A DNA stretch of 64,000 nt from assembly GCA_963970005.1 (NCBI GenBank), contig CAXAMN010021984.1, positions 363,269 to 427,268 on the forward strand, read 5' to 3'. The notes beneath the pieces were generated by a model. That model searched no databases, was not told the DNA's origin, and worked only from the letters and a program-made list of their open reading frames with translations. Both the position numbers and the translations under genes were made by a program. The first letter of the stretch is position 1. The number at the start of each line of letters is the position of its first letter. Below, piece by piece: positions 21,210 through 33,896 of this stretch. Source of the stretch: Durusdinium trenchii (Eukaryota; Sar; Dinophyceae; Suessiales; Symbiodiniaceae).

Positions 21210-23131
21210 CAAATGCAGCCAGTGGGAGCGCCTGAAGCAAGACGTGGAGCGACCACGGCTGCAAAGGCCAAAGCTGGAACCTCTACAGATGCTGCGGACT
21301 TGGACATTCAGGCGTGGTACCTGCTTCACGAAGGCTTTTCTGACATACCCGAGGAGATTGTCAGGCATATATATAATATATATGTATGTAACATTTTGAA
21401 ATTACTGCCTAGCTGCCTAGCTGTAGTAGATGTCAGGCCACTATCATCACTTGTGTGGTCAGGTAGAAATTGGAGAGCAGTTTGAAGAATGCCTGGAGTC
21501 TCGGTAGAGCATTCCCATCAGAAAGACGATGAACATCCTTCATTTTTGTTTGTTGGGGAGGCTTTGACACCTTAGCCTTGTAATTTTCATTAAACATCTA
21601 TATACAGTACGGTATAGCTACTAGTAACAAGGGCATCGCTACTAGTAGCTTCTAGCTACACGTAGTAATGCCCTGCTTACTAGTAGCGATGCCCTTGTTA
21701 CTAGTAGCTTCTTGTTCCTAGTAGCGATGGCCTCCACCCTAGTAGCGATGGCCTCCAACATCCTTCAACCTCCTGGCTGCTTGTTGATCCAAGCCGAGGA
21801 GCTGAAGTGGACCACCACTGAGACATGTCGGGAGTTTTTTCTTGAGATGGTCCTAGACCGTGGTGCCAGCGGGAAGCCTTCGAACGACAAGGATCTGAAG
21901 CCGGCCAAGGATGCCACAGTGAAGCGGGTGAATATGGGTCGTGATACATCTGGCTCGATTCAAAACATGCCGGAAGGAAGGAGCTTCTTGGTGAGGGTCG
22001 TCGGCAAATTGCAGGTGGGCAAGGAAGTCTACAGCCCATGGACCAGAGCAATCACCTTGAGTCCAAAGACACGGGACAAGGACCTAGGGAATTTGGATCC
22101 AATGAACATGCCGCGAAGCTTGCCTTTGCTTAATGAGGGGCCAACAAAATTGGTTTTGGAAGTTCTGTCAGCAGTCAAGTTCTACTGGGGTGGGATTCAT
22201 GGTTTTAGTGATCGAGCAAAGTTTGTGCTCACTTTAAACCGCCCAAGCACGTTGACGAGGCATGAATTGCAACAATTGCCCTTGCGCGTGTCTTGTCTGA
22301 GCTTTGATGTTCGGCGAACTGGTTGACGCTGTCGGCAAAAGTTGAATCAGATCCTTTCACCTGCGGTGCCGGATGTGTGACTACAGCTGATATAGAACAT
22401 TGAACTATGTAGATATAGATCTACAGGTCACTCGCAGCACTCACAGCTCCTGGTTTCCATCCCGCACGCACACGCCACCTCTGTTGCTACACCAGCTGGT
22501 TTGTGATCAGTGGTATGCAACAAGAACTTATTAGTAGGGGGGGCTGCAACTTGGGTCATGCACGAAGTCGCACAGATTTGAAAAAACCATGCTCGGCCCC
22601 CCTACCCCACTTTGGAATACTTTGGATGGGGCAGCTGGAAGTTCACCAACCCACCTGAGCGATTGAATGTTGCTCATTTGAAGTTATTGATCACCGTGCG
22701 CTTAACACGTGAACAGGTGTAAACAAACTGAAGTTGTCAGGCACGAACAGGTACGCATCATGCTCATCCGCTTGGGGTTGGCCCATGACTGCTCGTATGC
22801 TCATGGCACGACATTTACTATACAATGAAGCGACATCTACGGCGCAATCGATTTTATCAACAGCACCCATTTCGATAAAGACATGTTACCGGCTATATAC
22901 TTCTGCAGTAACAGTTAGACCGGAATCTAGACGTGGTGTCTATGTGAGAGAAGATGTTTTTCTTCCTTTTGTTGGTCCAAACCTCATATTCTACTTAAAT
23001 ATGTGTAACTAAATATGTATTCCGACTCTCGCTCGTTTCTTGAAGCTGCACAGGTGCTACGTTCCCTTCCGATGGGGCTTGAACTCTCCAGGGAGGCTGA
23101 GATGCAGGCGTTGTGGCTGTCACCATACTGA
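21210..23131 (+). CDS. Unknown protein, possible FN3-like strand pattern
   Basis: Candidate exons: about 21210-21363 (ARRGATTAAKAKAGTSTDAA, then DIQAWYLLHEGFSDIPEEIV), about 21765-22326 (stop TGA in the open frame), and perhaps a small last exon 23054-23131 (after CTGCACAG; SREAEMQALWLSPY then TGA). The middle part reads QAEELKWTTTETCREFFLEM and SFLVRVVGKLQVGKEVYSPW, the last resembling the F/G strands of a fibronectin type III domain; I hold that loosely. The open frame reaches upstream into a TACTAG repeat, where GCGATGGCCTCC units give a false MAS start; the acceptor therefore lies inside or at the edge of the repeat. Connections between exons are not phase-proven. Confidence 0.4.
21615..21760. 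repeat. TACTAG-family repeat cluster
   Basis: At least six blocks of CTACTAGTAGC with spacers AAGGGCATCG and TTCTTGTTCCTAGTAGCGAT. It abuts the coding frame that follows, so a repeat seems to have inserted in or next to an exon. Confidence 0.85.
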
Positions 23132-25387
23132 ACATCAGACACTCGACTTTCCCTCAGGATGGGGTTTCATAGATTTACCAGCAGGTGTACAGGCGTGAGC
23201 TTTTTGTAGCATGGAAAGGCACTTGTGTTTCTCAAAGGTTCAATGGTACTGCGAAACATTCGCCTACAAGCTTTCCAGCGAACCAAGGGTGAAACTAAAG
23301 CTAGGAGGTGATACTTGTTTCAACTTAGTCCATTGCAGGCAGAGAAGTGTGTTTCACTTCCTCTATATATTTTCTTCTGAATGATTGCTGCTGTTTCTGA
23401 GATCTCCCTTCCTTCTTCCCCTTGTTTGACATTGCTGGATCCTCATTAGCTAAGGATGGTGGAAGTGGGCGAAATATTGAAAGCTCGCGAGGTGAAGGCC
23501 AAGTCTTCCATGGGTCGCGATGTGACTCTTAGCTGCCCCAGTAGCCGGCTGTGAGGTGAGGCATTGGAGATCACAAAAGAACTTATGCGGTCTCGGTGTA
23601 AGTTTATATCATCAACTGCATCATGGCAAGTGTGTTTATTTGAATGCTTTGGACATCGGACTATAATGTTTAAAGCCTCATACCAGCACCGAGATGTGTT
23701 GCCTCAAGAAGGCGCTCCGGCTGTATCGCATTCCAAGGACACCACTGCCGCAAGAAGCCTTGGATTGGGATGAGCGAGAGTGTTCCATGTGGTTCCTCGT
23801 CACCGTTCATGAAGTGCCCGGAAGTTGTGGCACCTGGACATGGATTTAGATGTGCTCTATTTAATTCCTGCCCCAGTCATTGAGTCACTTATATTCACTG
23901 ATATATCTTTTCTTATACATCAGCTTGCTGATGCAGCTACAGAGGCAGCGTAGCCCACAGAAAGCAATGGCATCCTACTGGCCTAGTGCATAGAACCACC
24001 AAGAGCAGTTCCATGAAGTGAACCTCCGAAAGCCTTTGTACTAGCACTGCTTGAGTCTCACCTTTTGAAAGTCTCTCAACTTTTCAGGCCCTGTACTGGA
24101 AGTCTCAATTGAGTATCACCATCCTCTCAAATCCCAATTTGTCCAAATAATGGTTTCTTGGTTGACATGTCTTCAGCGAATCAACCTGTGAGTGCTCGTG
24201 GCAGGTTTTGCTCGGGTGGTGCCGTCCACCCGAGGCAGATTCGGACGAAGTCTCGGTCGAAGCCAAAGATGGAAGAAGTCAAGGGCCGTGTGTCCATTGC
24301 CTTGCTGGCGGGTTGCTTCCGGCTCAGGGCACGAATCGAAACAGATGATAATTACTGTAAATGAAAGACATGAACGTGAGCAAGTGTTTGGCATTCTTTG
24401 TGCAGGCGTAGAAATATGAAGGATCCCTGTATGCGAAAGCCCACTGCCAGGTAACACCAACAACTGAAAGCAGGCACAAGTTCCATGAACAGCTGTACCG
24501 GCTCCTGAGCAGAACTGGAGGGTACTGCAGGTGTGTCGTACTTGGATGAGGGATGATGAGGGTGCAGATAGCTGTTTTTGAAGACCATTGACCTGGGTGA
24601 TGTGGTGGTTGCCTCTGCTATAGACGGGCCACGTCTCTTGCCATAATAGTATTGGTGGTGATCAGGACCACAACTATGTGTATATATATATATATATTAT
24701 ACAATATAAACTATATGTATAAGAATGAGTTTAATTGGATCACGGGGCAAGTCACCACTACCTAAAGCCAGGCGTTCGAATCCAGATAATTAATTTGGTA
24801 GAGGGCCTTGTATAGATACTCCGGAAAGTGCAACCGTTTCTCATGCAGCTTCAATCCGCCACATTTGATTATTCTACACTTGGCCCACCCTGCATGTTCA
24901 CACTTTCCACATTTGCATTTTCCACCAGCAGACATGTGAGGTGCTTTGACGCACAAACATGGCCTGACAAGGATGGTGCAAACCCGCATTCTGCACTTGC
25001 AAGACCTCTCTTCCACAGCCGTGCTCACAATGCAATCCTTATTGCAGGTTAGTCATGCTCACACCGTTTGCTTTTACCATTCTTTAGGTTTCAGTAGTAT
25101 CTTCATATATTCATCCTGCATGGCATGGTGCATTCTTTTTATGTTCGACTTCTTAGATTTAGATTTGAGGCGCTGTTCATTTTTAGGCTTTGTGACATTG
25201 CCACTAGTGAACACTTGCCGCACAGGAGCTGGTGATTGTGGAGACATACACTAGCTCACCTTCAGAGTTTTTTGCTCAGTGGCTTGGCCTCAGCGATGCA
25301 ACCTCTCGGAACTCTGAAGAACCCAACTAGCTTTATATTACATGTTTCCACCTTTGCAAGGACAGACAAGATTTTGTTTTCCTCAAC
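23132..25387. other. Spacer, largely unreadable
   Basis: A 32-codon frame at 23456-23554 (EILKAREVKAKSSMGRDVTL) and several short frames near 24160-24420 are open, but nothing is recognised. An AT microsatellite lies at 24677-24719. Confidence 0.4.
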
Positions 25388-25791
25388 ATGGATGCATTAG
25401 ACAAAGACATTTCAGAGCCGCTGATGACTGGTTCGGGCGATCGTGAGTGCAACCAAGGAAGGCCCAAATGGATCCCAGGGTGGCCATGCTGGCATGTGAG
25501 AAATTTCCAGGCCACAGGAGTCAGTCTGACACCGCCACCATGTCTTTTTCACATCATGCCATGTCAACTTGTGAGGTATTCTGGGTGCCCTATTGTACCC
25601 TCACATCCCCAGTGCTTTGCTTGTTGTCACCACTCTGTTCAAACGTTCAGTTGAGTACCTTAGCATACTGCACCGCATATTGCCAGGTGTACGTGAAGTT
25701 CCAGCGCTCAATTGGTGATGACTTTAGCATTGGGCTGAAGAGGCCGCGGAAGAATGGCTCGACGTTTGCCGAAACTGACCGCTGCCCTTGA
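25388..25791 (+). CDS. Possible exons of unknown gene
   Basis: ATG 25388 opens MDALDKDISEPLMTGSGD up to a GTGAGT donor at 25443. After TTGCCAG at 25687 a second frame reads VYVKFQRSIGDDFSIGLKRP and runs to 25791. The direct junction is out of phase, so at least one more exon would be needed. Low confidence, no family. Confidence 0.2.
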
Positions 25792-27257
25792 TTTCCACCA
25801 GTAGCTTCTGCCAGGAACGTGGGGACGCACTTGGCCTCTGGTGAAGTCATTGCCAGCTTCGATGACGATGATCTTTATGCAAGATCCCCAGGAGATCCGC
25901 AGAGATGGCCTGGAGGTCGTGCCACCAGAGGTTGGATTTGTATCGAGCCTTCTAGGATGCATCGAACGTTCTAGCATGATTGACTGTGATCCGCTGAAAT
26001 AGTGACATAGTGATTCAATGCTCGGTGATGTCAAGGCTTGGTGCTAAGAAGCTCGTTATGTCATCACATTTGTGGGAGCTGATTTTCGTGCTTGAGCGTC
26101 CCCCCATTGAAACATTTTGATGGCAAACTGACATTCTACACATGCCAAGTTTGAGACAAAAAGGGGCCGACGGCCGACGGCTCTTGAACTTCTACGTATA
26201 CCCGAATGGGATGAGAGAGAGGGCGCTTGAAAAACCCGTTTGAAAAGGTGGAGCATTCCACATGGCGTGTAGCGCATTAGATCTCTTGATTCTCCCAAGG
26301 CTTGTGTAAAGCAATCATGTGGAAACTGCAGGCACCATCCTATCTGGACACCATGGTCAATGCCTTGCAAGATCGACGAGTATCTTGACACCTGGAGGGT
26401 GGCCATTGCGTGGGCTCCGCACCACTTGTAAGAAACCATGACGGGCTCCGCTGGTTTGGCCACCTTTGGAAAGATTTTGTGAAGGTAGCATGCGCAAGAT
26501 CGGTCAAGCAAACGTGTGTAAAATACAGTGAACATCTTCCAAAAAAATTGAAACTGGATTCTGAGAAGCAGCTTCATTCATGATCTACCCGTTGCCACAT
26601 GTCAATGATTCTGAACGCGGCAACATGCCGAGGCACTTGCAGTGAAGCTGTCCAACTGGTGCGCCCAGACAACCAAGGCAACCCCACTTGGACTAAGTTC
26701 ACTTGGACTAAGTTCTACCTGGGCGCGGCAGGGAATTGCAGCATCCTTGCTACTAGTAGCGATGGCCTCCAACCTAGTAGCTTCTTGTTACTAGTAGTAC
26801 GGCGCCTGTACATGTACTGGGCGCTTTGTTGATCTTTGTTGACCCCCCTTCCTCGGACTGGTTGGCAAACATTCAAGCTGCATGGTCATTGTTGCACTTT
26901 GACGCCCAGTGAATCAGAGAGTTACTCATCATCTACGAAAATACTGCAAGCACGAGAAAATGACAAGAGTTGTCCCAGGTTATTTTGTTTTATCATGTCT
27001 CTCCCTAAAGCGGCTTTGGATCGATCCGTCATGGAGTAAAGACCCAATCTTCATGCATAATAACGGTGATTTTTCGATGCCTTGCCTATGCAGATGTCAT
27101 TTTGACATATTTTGACAGCTGAATGGGGAAGCGACGGTTCTCGAAGTCATGAGCGGATCAAGGAGTTCCAGCTTGGGACAAAAAACTCGCTAGAATAACC
27201 TGCTGCAGATGTAGGCCTTGCGCCAGAGTAACTGAAATTGTTCAATGCGCATTCAGG
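25792..27257. other. Spacer with TACTAG repeat
   Basis: A TACTAG-family copy lies at 26743-26803. A 173-codon minus-strand open frame at 26056-26577 lacks any family feature. No exon is assigned. Confidence 0.4.
26743..26803. repeat. TACTAG-family repeat
   Basis: TTGCTACTAGTAGCGATGGC, then CTTCTTGTTACTAGTAGTAC. Confidence 0.85.
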
Positions 27258-27480
27258 CAATGCAACACTTTGGCAAGTGTGATGATCCGCGACTCAGTGA
27301 CCCAGATTGGGGATAGTGCCTTTGCAGAGTGCAGGTTGTTGGAAAGCGTGATCAACCCCCACGCAGTGATCTTGCATCCTGCCACTCTTTGGCAAATGTG
27401 GCCATCCCTGACTCAGTGACCTACATTGGGGATGAAGCCTTTGCAGGATGTAGTGCCTTTGGTCGTTCCGATCAAGGGCC
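27258..27480 (+). pseudogene. BspA-type LRR remnant, frame-broken
   Basis: Leucine-rich repeats of the LRR_5/BspA type usually read IPDSVTxIGxxAFxxCxxLxxVx. Here one frame gives CNTLASVMIRDSVTQIGDSA then FAECRLLESV. A second frame, shifted by one base, gives CHSLANVAIPDSVTYIGDEA then FAGCSAF. The part between (27345-27375) is too short for a full repeat, so an internal deletion seems to have removed most of one repeat and changed frame. No intron boundary explains the shift well. Best read as a gene relic or a damaged exon; an overlooked small intron is the alternative. Confidence 0.5.
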
Positions 27481-30159
27481 TTGATTGGCGCTGCAAACGC
27501 ACCGGAAACGGTTCAAACGAATTCAGCATGTGAATGTCAAGAGTGTGATTGGTGTATCCTCAATGATGGCAATGGTGGCCATTGCAGCAGTGGGGGCCAT
27601 GGCCGGGGTCACACAGCCTTGTCGAAGCAAGCTATGTACTTTGGAGGATGGCCATGTAATGGAGATGCCTTGATCGCCGGCCCACCTTGGCACAATTCTG
27701 CTAAACAAACACTTTATGTTCAACTCTTTCAACTTCGCAACTGCTCCTCTTGCCCCTTTTGCGACAAGAAGGCTGGCTTGGTGGTTGGCTGAGTTGGCAA
27801 GGCCTGCACAACGTCCTGAAGAGTTGTCCGTAAGTCCTCAGGGAAGATGTGAAAGCTTTGGATGAAAGAAGCTCAGGTCCCAAAGAGTTGCTACTATGTA
27901 TGTATATATTGATTTTTTGGTCGATGTCTTCCTCTACATGTCCGAGTTGTTGTTGTACCCGCCCTATGTAGACTGACCTGCAGATTTTGGCCGTGGACCG
28001 CTTTTGTCACCATTGGTTGGTACCGGAAAGTCCTTCAAGCCAGGTGGAGGTCTTGTCAATCTCTGATCTAGATATCGGATAATGTTTGATTAGAGAGCTC
28101 AACTGCTAGAGAGAAATCGACAACTATAGTTGCCTGATGGTACAGGTACGTGTACCACATTGACACCGACACTTGGTCATTTTGTGACCCAATCGCGTGG
28201 GGACTCACAAAGGGGCTGGATGAAACCTCTGACAAGGCTCGATGACATGCAGCTCTTTGTGCTTTGTTTCGTTGGCCCTGCTTAGAGGTACAATATACAT
28301 AGTCCTCCCAACAATGCACCTGCATGTTCTTGGCATAGGGCCTCACTGTGTTGTGGTCACTCAACAGTGAAGGACCGTGAAGGATAGGTCTTTCCCTCTT
28401 CCTTCCCCAAGCTTGTGAAACTGAGATTTGCGAGTTCTCTCCTTTTGCAAGTCTTTGTCAAACCTCGGCCTACTTTGCTTGTGTTAGAGTCAATGGGGTT
28501 TTCTTTGGAGGTGAAGAGCTGGGCCTATGGCTATGGTTTTTCCTATGTCTACCGAAGACAGTGTGGGCTCGACCTGCCTGGAGACCGAGGGATCACGCGG
28601 CGCGTTTCTGGGGCGGAATGTTTTGGGGATCGCTGGGTGATTGGTGATTGTTGACTGAAAGTCGCCTTAAATAGATTTCAAGAGCAGTCACGGCCTACGG
28701 TACTGAATTTTGTCGTTGCGCAATTCAAGAGGAATACCGTTTGTGTAGGATGATTAGGATCGTGTTCAGCAGCTGAATGCAGCAGCTACTCAGCAGCGCT
28801 GCAGGTGGTATGGGAACATCAACCTTGGTGAGGAGCTGATGATGCTGATGCAGCTATTATAGCGAGCAGTGTCCCATTGGCTTGGCTGTTTGGCCACTTC
28901 CATTATTAACATTCAAGTAGGAGCCCCTTTGGTACTAGTTACTAGTTACATCTAGTTACTATTTTGCGGAGACCTGTATCTGTATATATAACAGGCACCA
29001 GTGCAGCTGTCAGGCTGTGTCATTTGTCGGCCCTGAAGCTGCATAGACTTGGTCACGTTTCAATTGTTTTTCTTTTTTTAATCTTTTGAGCTCCAAGCAT
29101 TTTGCCACTGGTCTACGGGTCTTGTGAGGACTTTAACTGGATGATGCAGCTGCAGCTCCGGAGAGGCCACATGGCTACACAAAATTGGGCGAAACCTCAC
29201 CTTCACTTCTTACTTTTTGGAGGAAGTGGATCCTCAGAGCTTTGGCCAAGCTCGATTTGAGGTGAACGAAGTGTCCACCTCGTTCCGGACGATTTCGGCA
29301 TGTGCCTGCATGTGCAGCATGGAGGCTGGGAAGGAAACGAGACTTGATTTCCAACGACAATTCGGGATGGCTGATAGACTGATAGGCGATCAATCGGGTC
29401 AATACGGATGGAATATGGCCACCAATCTTTGCACTTACCTGTAGAACCATGCGCATAACACTTTGCTCCTGCTCCCTGTTTTTGTTTGCTAGGCAACACC
29501 TCCAACTCCATTCCAGTGCGGGAGGCGGCTGAACCTTGATGGGCCAATAATCATAGTTGAAGACAGGAACAGCACTGGTCCCTTCAGAGGAGGGGAGTCT
29601 AGTCGAGGCTCGCTAGAAACACAGGGTGGAGATGGATCTGTGTGCTTGATGAAAGGGCCGATATTCAGCAGAACTCTGGAAGTGCAACAAAAAAAGACAA
29701 TTCACAGCAGGTCTGGCGAATAATAAGCAGAACCATTTTTTTTGCGATTGGTCTGGTGTGCTGAGCGTGTCATTTTTGGAGAACATTCTTTACGATTATA
29801 TAAACTGTATGGTTGGACTATTCTTGGAGCCAATACGTTTATCTAGATGTAGTTGAGGGACCGCAAATCGCGTAAGCCGTAGAGATGTTTCCATTGGGAT
29901 CAATAGGGCCCCTTTACCTGTGTTTTCTTTCAGGTGCCAGATTCTGAAGCCATGGTGCACAGCCTCAGCATGGAAACACGCATGGCAACTGAAGTGCACT
30001 CGCCAACATTTGCAAAAGTGCACTCAGCCCCATGGATCTACCCATGGCATCCCATCACAATACCACACAATACCACCTCATTTGCGTGATTCGTGAAGAT
30101 GTTCAATAAAGACCTGCCATGCCCCAATTGCAGCAGATGGACTGAACTGAACCAACGAG
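27481..30159. other. Spacer, nothing firm
   Basis: An open frame at 27485-27673 holds one hydrophobic helix (VIGVSSMMAMVAIAAVGAMA) and may be an exon. TACTAG-like fragments (TACTAGTTACTAG) occur at about 28931-28965. No other structure was recognised. Confidence 0.4.
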
Positions 30160-31141
30160 GACTTGGATATTATGGAGCTGAACCAGTGGATGCACGCCTC
30201 AGGCCAGGGGTACAGTGGCAATGCTCTGCTTCAACGAGCAGCTGTACCCTCCAGGTAATGCTAAGGCAAGGCCCTCTTGTGATATGGAGATAGGTTCGGC
30301 TTCATACTGGCATCTTGAAGCAGTTCAAAGACTTGCAACCCTTCTCCAAAAGAACAAACACCACTCCCTTCAAAACCAGGTCAAACGCAAGAACACGCAG
30401 ACTTTGATCTCCAAACAGCGTCCTTCGCGCCCCGCAGGTCCAGCAGGCCGTGCACTCGCTCGAGCTATAGGTGGGAAGGGCAGACATGGATACTTGCTTG
30501 GAGCGAGCAACCCAAGATTTTCCAACAGGACGCAGCAAGACTTCCGGAAGCAAGCAGGCAGGCTCCTGAACTGCGCACACAGGAAACTTCTGTTAATTGC
30601 TTTGAAATGATCACTCCGGGACAGTGGGCACTGGTTCTGATCTCCTAGCGGTCCTACTTGTCATGTTGGCATTCATTCAACATAAACCGCAAGCATCCGC
30701 AAGCTTCTTTGTCATCATATAAGCTAGGTTGCATGCCACCTGCCGCATGCCGAATACCTCATCGAGAACCCGCCGAAAGCGACGGCCCGGATACCGCAGA
30801 AGACCTTTCCTTCTTTTTTTTTGGTCTTCACCGTCACCTATTTCAAATTTACAGGAATGAATCAGGGACAGTGTACGTGCTTTCGTGCGTGCCTCTCAAT
30901 TTCGGATCATGTTGGTTCTGGACTCCTGTCTATGAGCATGATTCATGATTAGATCGTTTTTAGAGTCTTGCTGAGCATTTTCGTTTGCAACTCAACGCCT
31001 TGCCCGGCGGGGCAACCCCGCTTCAACGTCGCTGAGGTCAATGACTTGTTGAAAGCTCTTGAAGATCAGCTTCGGATTCCCTGCGATGCCTACAAGGCTA
31101 GCCAGAGGTTTTGGCTGAAAGGAGCAAGAGCTTCCCTGTAG
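30160..31141 (+). CDS. Unknown protein, three to four exons
   Basis: Exons 30160-30254, 30321-30379 and 30438-30610 connect in matching phases, the first two with GT donors. They read DLDIMELNQWMHASGQGYSG, a Ser/Pro/Thr linker (SKTCNPSPKEQTPLPSKP) and GPAGRALARAIGGKGRHGYL. The third exon can stop at TGA 30608-30610, or splice at a GC donor near 30569 to a well-formed last exon 30964-31141, reading LSIFVCNSTPCPAG, then RFNVAEVNDLLKALEDQLRI and ending KGARASL then TAG. That alternative is phase-consistent. No family is recognised. The ORF pieces are individually short, so the evidence is cumulative phase agreement and composition. Confidence 0.45.
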
Positions 31142-31612
31142 CCGAGGTCTACAGAGTGCCTCCACCTGTGGCCTTTGGAGCACAGAAAAAGTGCGCCTGA
31201 CCTGTGAATTGAACGGGAGATTGTATGATCATAAGCTATATAGGTTGGTTATCCACCGGTTGTGGGCATGTGGGTCTGCGTGGGAATCTATTCTGCTATT
31301 CTTGGGTCATTCATAATGTCAGGATCTACCCGGAGGAACGTCGTGGCCAGGCAAGGAGAAGCAGCATTGACAAGACAACATGGGAGGAAATGGCAGAGTT
31401 CTTTGTTCTTTGTGACCACTGGATGTTGCTTTTTGGGTTTCGGTGGCCCTCTCTCCATTGGAAGCAACGGTTTGGAAGAAGGAGTCGTTGCTTTAGGGTC
31501 TGCAATGGACAGCGGGCCTGGAGTCCGATTATTTTTCTCCTCTCTCCACGTGGAAATTGCTGATCGCAGTCTTCTTCATCCAGTCAATTTGCCGGAGATG
31601 GTGTTAGGGCAC

Positions 31613-31780
31613 CTCCAAGGGAAACAGATTATCAAAAGCCACATGTTTGCCACAACAAAGTCCCCCGTCCACTCCGTCGAAGTACTGTAGCACTTGTTTA
31701 TAGGTCTTCTTACGCAAAAGGAACGTGTTGATGTTGTGGAGTGGATCTTGGCCCATGTTGCTCCATAGATGTTCACGAAA
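31613..31780 (-). CDS. Unknown minus-strand exon, 56 codons
   Basis: On the minus strand, acceptor TTCCTTTCAG is followed by 56 codons with no stop and the donor GAG|GTGCCC. It reads FREHLWSNMGQDPLHNINTF, LLRKKTYKQVLQYFDGVDGG and ends AFDNLFPLE. Both ends fit splice consensus, the exon is phase 0 at both ends, and composition is natural. Neighbouring exons were not secured. It is one of two minus-strand loci in an otherwise plus-strand window. No family is recognised. Confidence 0.4.
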
Positions 31781-33188
31781 CTGAAAGGAACACATTTTCA
31801 GAAGCCTTGGCCGCGGCCGATGTTGGCCGTTTGCTCAGATTGCGGCAGATGTGCTGGGCATCTCGTTCCTAGCGAAGCTGCCCGGTGCCGAGGTGCGGTC
31901 GACCCGACCCAGGGGCCCGGTGGACTCGTCAGGGGGTACCCTATGTTTGAACCATAATTAGGGCATATAGATCATATAGTAGGGATTTATGTGATGTATG
32001 ATATATCTGGTATATGACCTATGATATATGATATATAGGGCATAGAATTGCTGTCAGCCATTGACATGCCTGGAAGGCTGTGTGTGGAGCAGAGTGCGTA
32101 CATATGTGCGTAATACTCCATAGCAACCATCCCGATGTACTGTATGGTGATATCCTTGGACCGTTGCTGTGAGAAGGACATACCGGCCTTTGATTCATAT
32201 GGAGCGGATGGATGAGGATACTACTATTTGTATACTGCAACTGTATGAGACATCACCCAACTCTGAGTCACAATTGTTGAAGATCTTGAAGCGAAGGCTT
32301 GTTGGAGGAATACGCCTCACATTCTGAGACATTGAAATGTATTGACCACATGTCTGAGACTTCCATTGTGATGGCAATTCTGTCTTGGACCTTCCAGCCT
32401 GGACCTTTTCCCTTTCAAGCGAGGAAAATCTTCAGCCACACACCAAGTCTGGACAGCAATGGTGCAAGCTCACGAAGGCCATATGCCCAGCGAGGGGGAT
32501 GACTGATTCCCGCTTCCATGCGCATTCGGCAGACAAATTTTCATCTTCATGATGCATTCTTGCCATTAGATGACATGTTCTGACTTGCTGCAGGCTCATG
32601 TATGTATGCCTGTTGAAGTGTTGAAAGTACGTCAGTACGTCGCTTCGTTCCTTGAAATGTTGCCCCAATGTCAAATGCTGTGTGTGAGCACCAGGCGGCC
32701 CAACAATCCCTCCGAGGTGCTCTCGGAGTTGGGGATAGCCAGGGGAGACAAAGAGACAACCCTAGCCCAATCGGTTCACTACAGCAAACAACGTGGCAAA
32801 CAAAACTTTGCAGATCAGGGCGGGTCCATGGCGATTTAGGCAGCATCAAATGATGACAAACTCCATAGAATCGATCCTTGTCAAATCTTCTCAGCTTGAT
32901 GTTGGAGTTAGTTCGCTTCAACCAGGTGGCGGATTTTCACATCTCACATTTTTTCCTCCCTTTTAAATCCTTTTCCCCTGGGCCTCCGGGGCCATTTCGG
33001 AACATCTCCGACCTCGGTCGCACCAGGCACGGATCGACTGGGGCCACGCGTCGACGACGTTTGGGCGTGGTGGCTCGAAGGACTTCGGTGTCGACACCTG
33101 TTGGCCAAGATTGGATGTGATGTTTTGTACTGTAGGATTCTGTTGTTTCATTTGTGTGTAGGATTTGTAGGTTTTTCTCCGGTGCAGT

Positions 33189-33342
33189 CATTGTGTACAC
33201 ATTGGCCTGGACCACACCTCGTGGCTGAGGTGCTTCCACCTGAGCAAGCAGCTGCAGCTGGACTTAGCACTGGGGAGGCCATTTGCAACTATCCTGCAAG
33301 GCAAACCACTTGGCAAACGCGACGTAGTGCAATTTGTGAAGC
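33189..33342 (+). CDS. Possible exon of unknown gene
   Basis: After CCGGTGCAG the plus frame reads HIGLDHTSWLRCFHLSKQLQ and LALGRPFATILQGKPLGKRD then VVQFVKQ, ending at a GTACTG donor (or at TAG 33354). Looks strongly protein-like but is isolated. Not recognised. Confidence 0.3.
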
Positions 33343-33511
33343 AAGTACTGTGGTAGATGACGTTACAAAATACAAGGCCATAGGCCCTGGGCCATAGGGG
33401 AGAGGCTTTTGTGGACCACATATATATATATATATCAGGGTTCTGACCTGTACTACTAGCTTGGCAACTGCCTTTTTGCATTTGGTTGCCACCTACTGGC
33501 CTACGGCCTAC

Positions 33512-33892
33512 TTACAACAAAACAGGACATACGTTGCCCAGGGTGTTTGGTTCAGCTCCATGTGATGACAAATTGAATTTGTGAGCTTCCCTCGGTGCTG
33601 TCGCAATCCTGCAATATCCTGCAGGAAACTTGGGAGGAGGAGGACAAGGTGGCCTGCGCAGCTGCAGAGGAGGAGACTTCTGCAGAGAGAGCTGAAATGG
33701 TTCACCCATTGAATCCACTTCTGCCGAGACATGTCCAAAACATTGCTTGAACGCGGCCATGGTGTAGCTGTTGCAGCTCAACCAAGATTGCCGTAGTTGC
33801 AACAGTACTTGTAGCCGTAGCGGTAGCGCTTGAAACATTGATTGCAAGATGGAGGAAAGCAAGAAGTCCTTCATCACACGTGCATCTCTCAG
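33512..33892 (-). CDS. Possible minus-strand exon
   Basis: Minus-strand open frame after acceptor AAATCAG: LRDARVMKDFLLSSILQSMF, a Leu-rich helix, then MAAFKQCFGHVSAEVDSMGE and a Pro-rich end (RRPPCPPPPKF). It might belong to the same minus-strand gene as the exon at 31.6-31.8 kb. Support is only openness and composition; the true exon may end near 33620. Confidence 0.25.
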   Translation of the reverse strand: MRDARVMKDFLLSSILQSMFQALPLRLQVLLQLRQSWLSCNSYTMAAFKQCFGHVSAEVDSMGEPFQLSLQKSPPLQLRRPPCPPPPKFPAGYCRIATAPREAHKFNLSSHGAEPNTLGNVCPVLL

Positions 33893-33896
33893 CTGA

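Noticed and set aside
24720-24790. GCGTTCGAATCC, resembling a tRNA B box
   Set aside because: No A box at the right distance and no cloverleaf pairing found by eye. Similar B-box-like strings at 3586 and 5083 fail for the same reason.
26056-26577. 173-codon minus-strand open frame (contains VSYKWCGAHA)
   Set aside because: No splice sites, repeats or family motifs; two other frames are partly open too. Kept only as a note.
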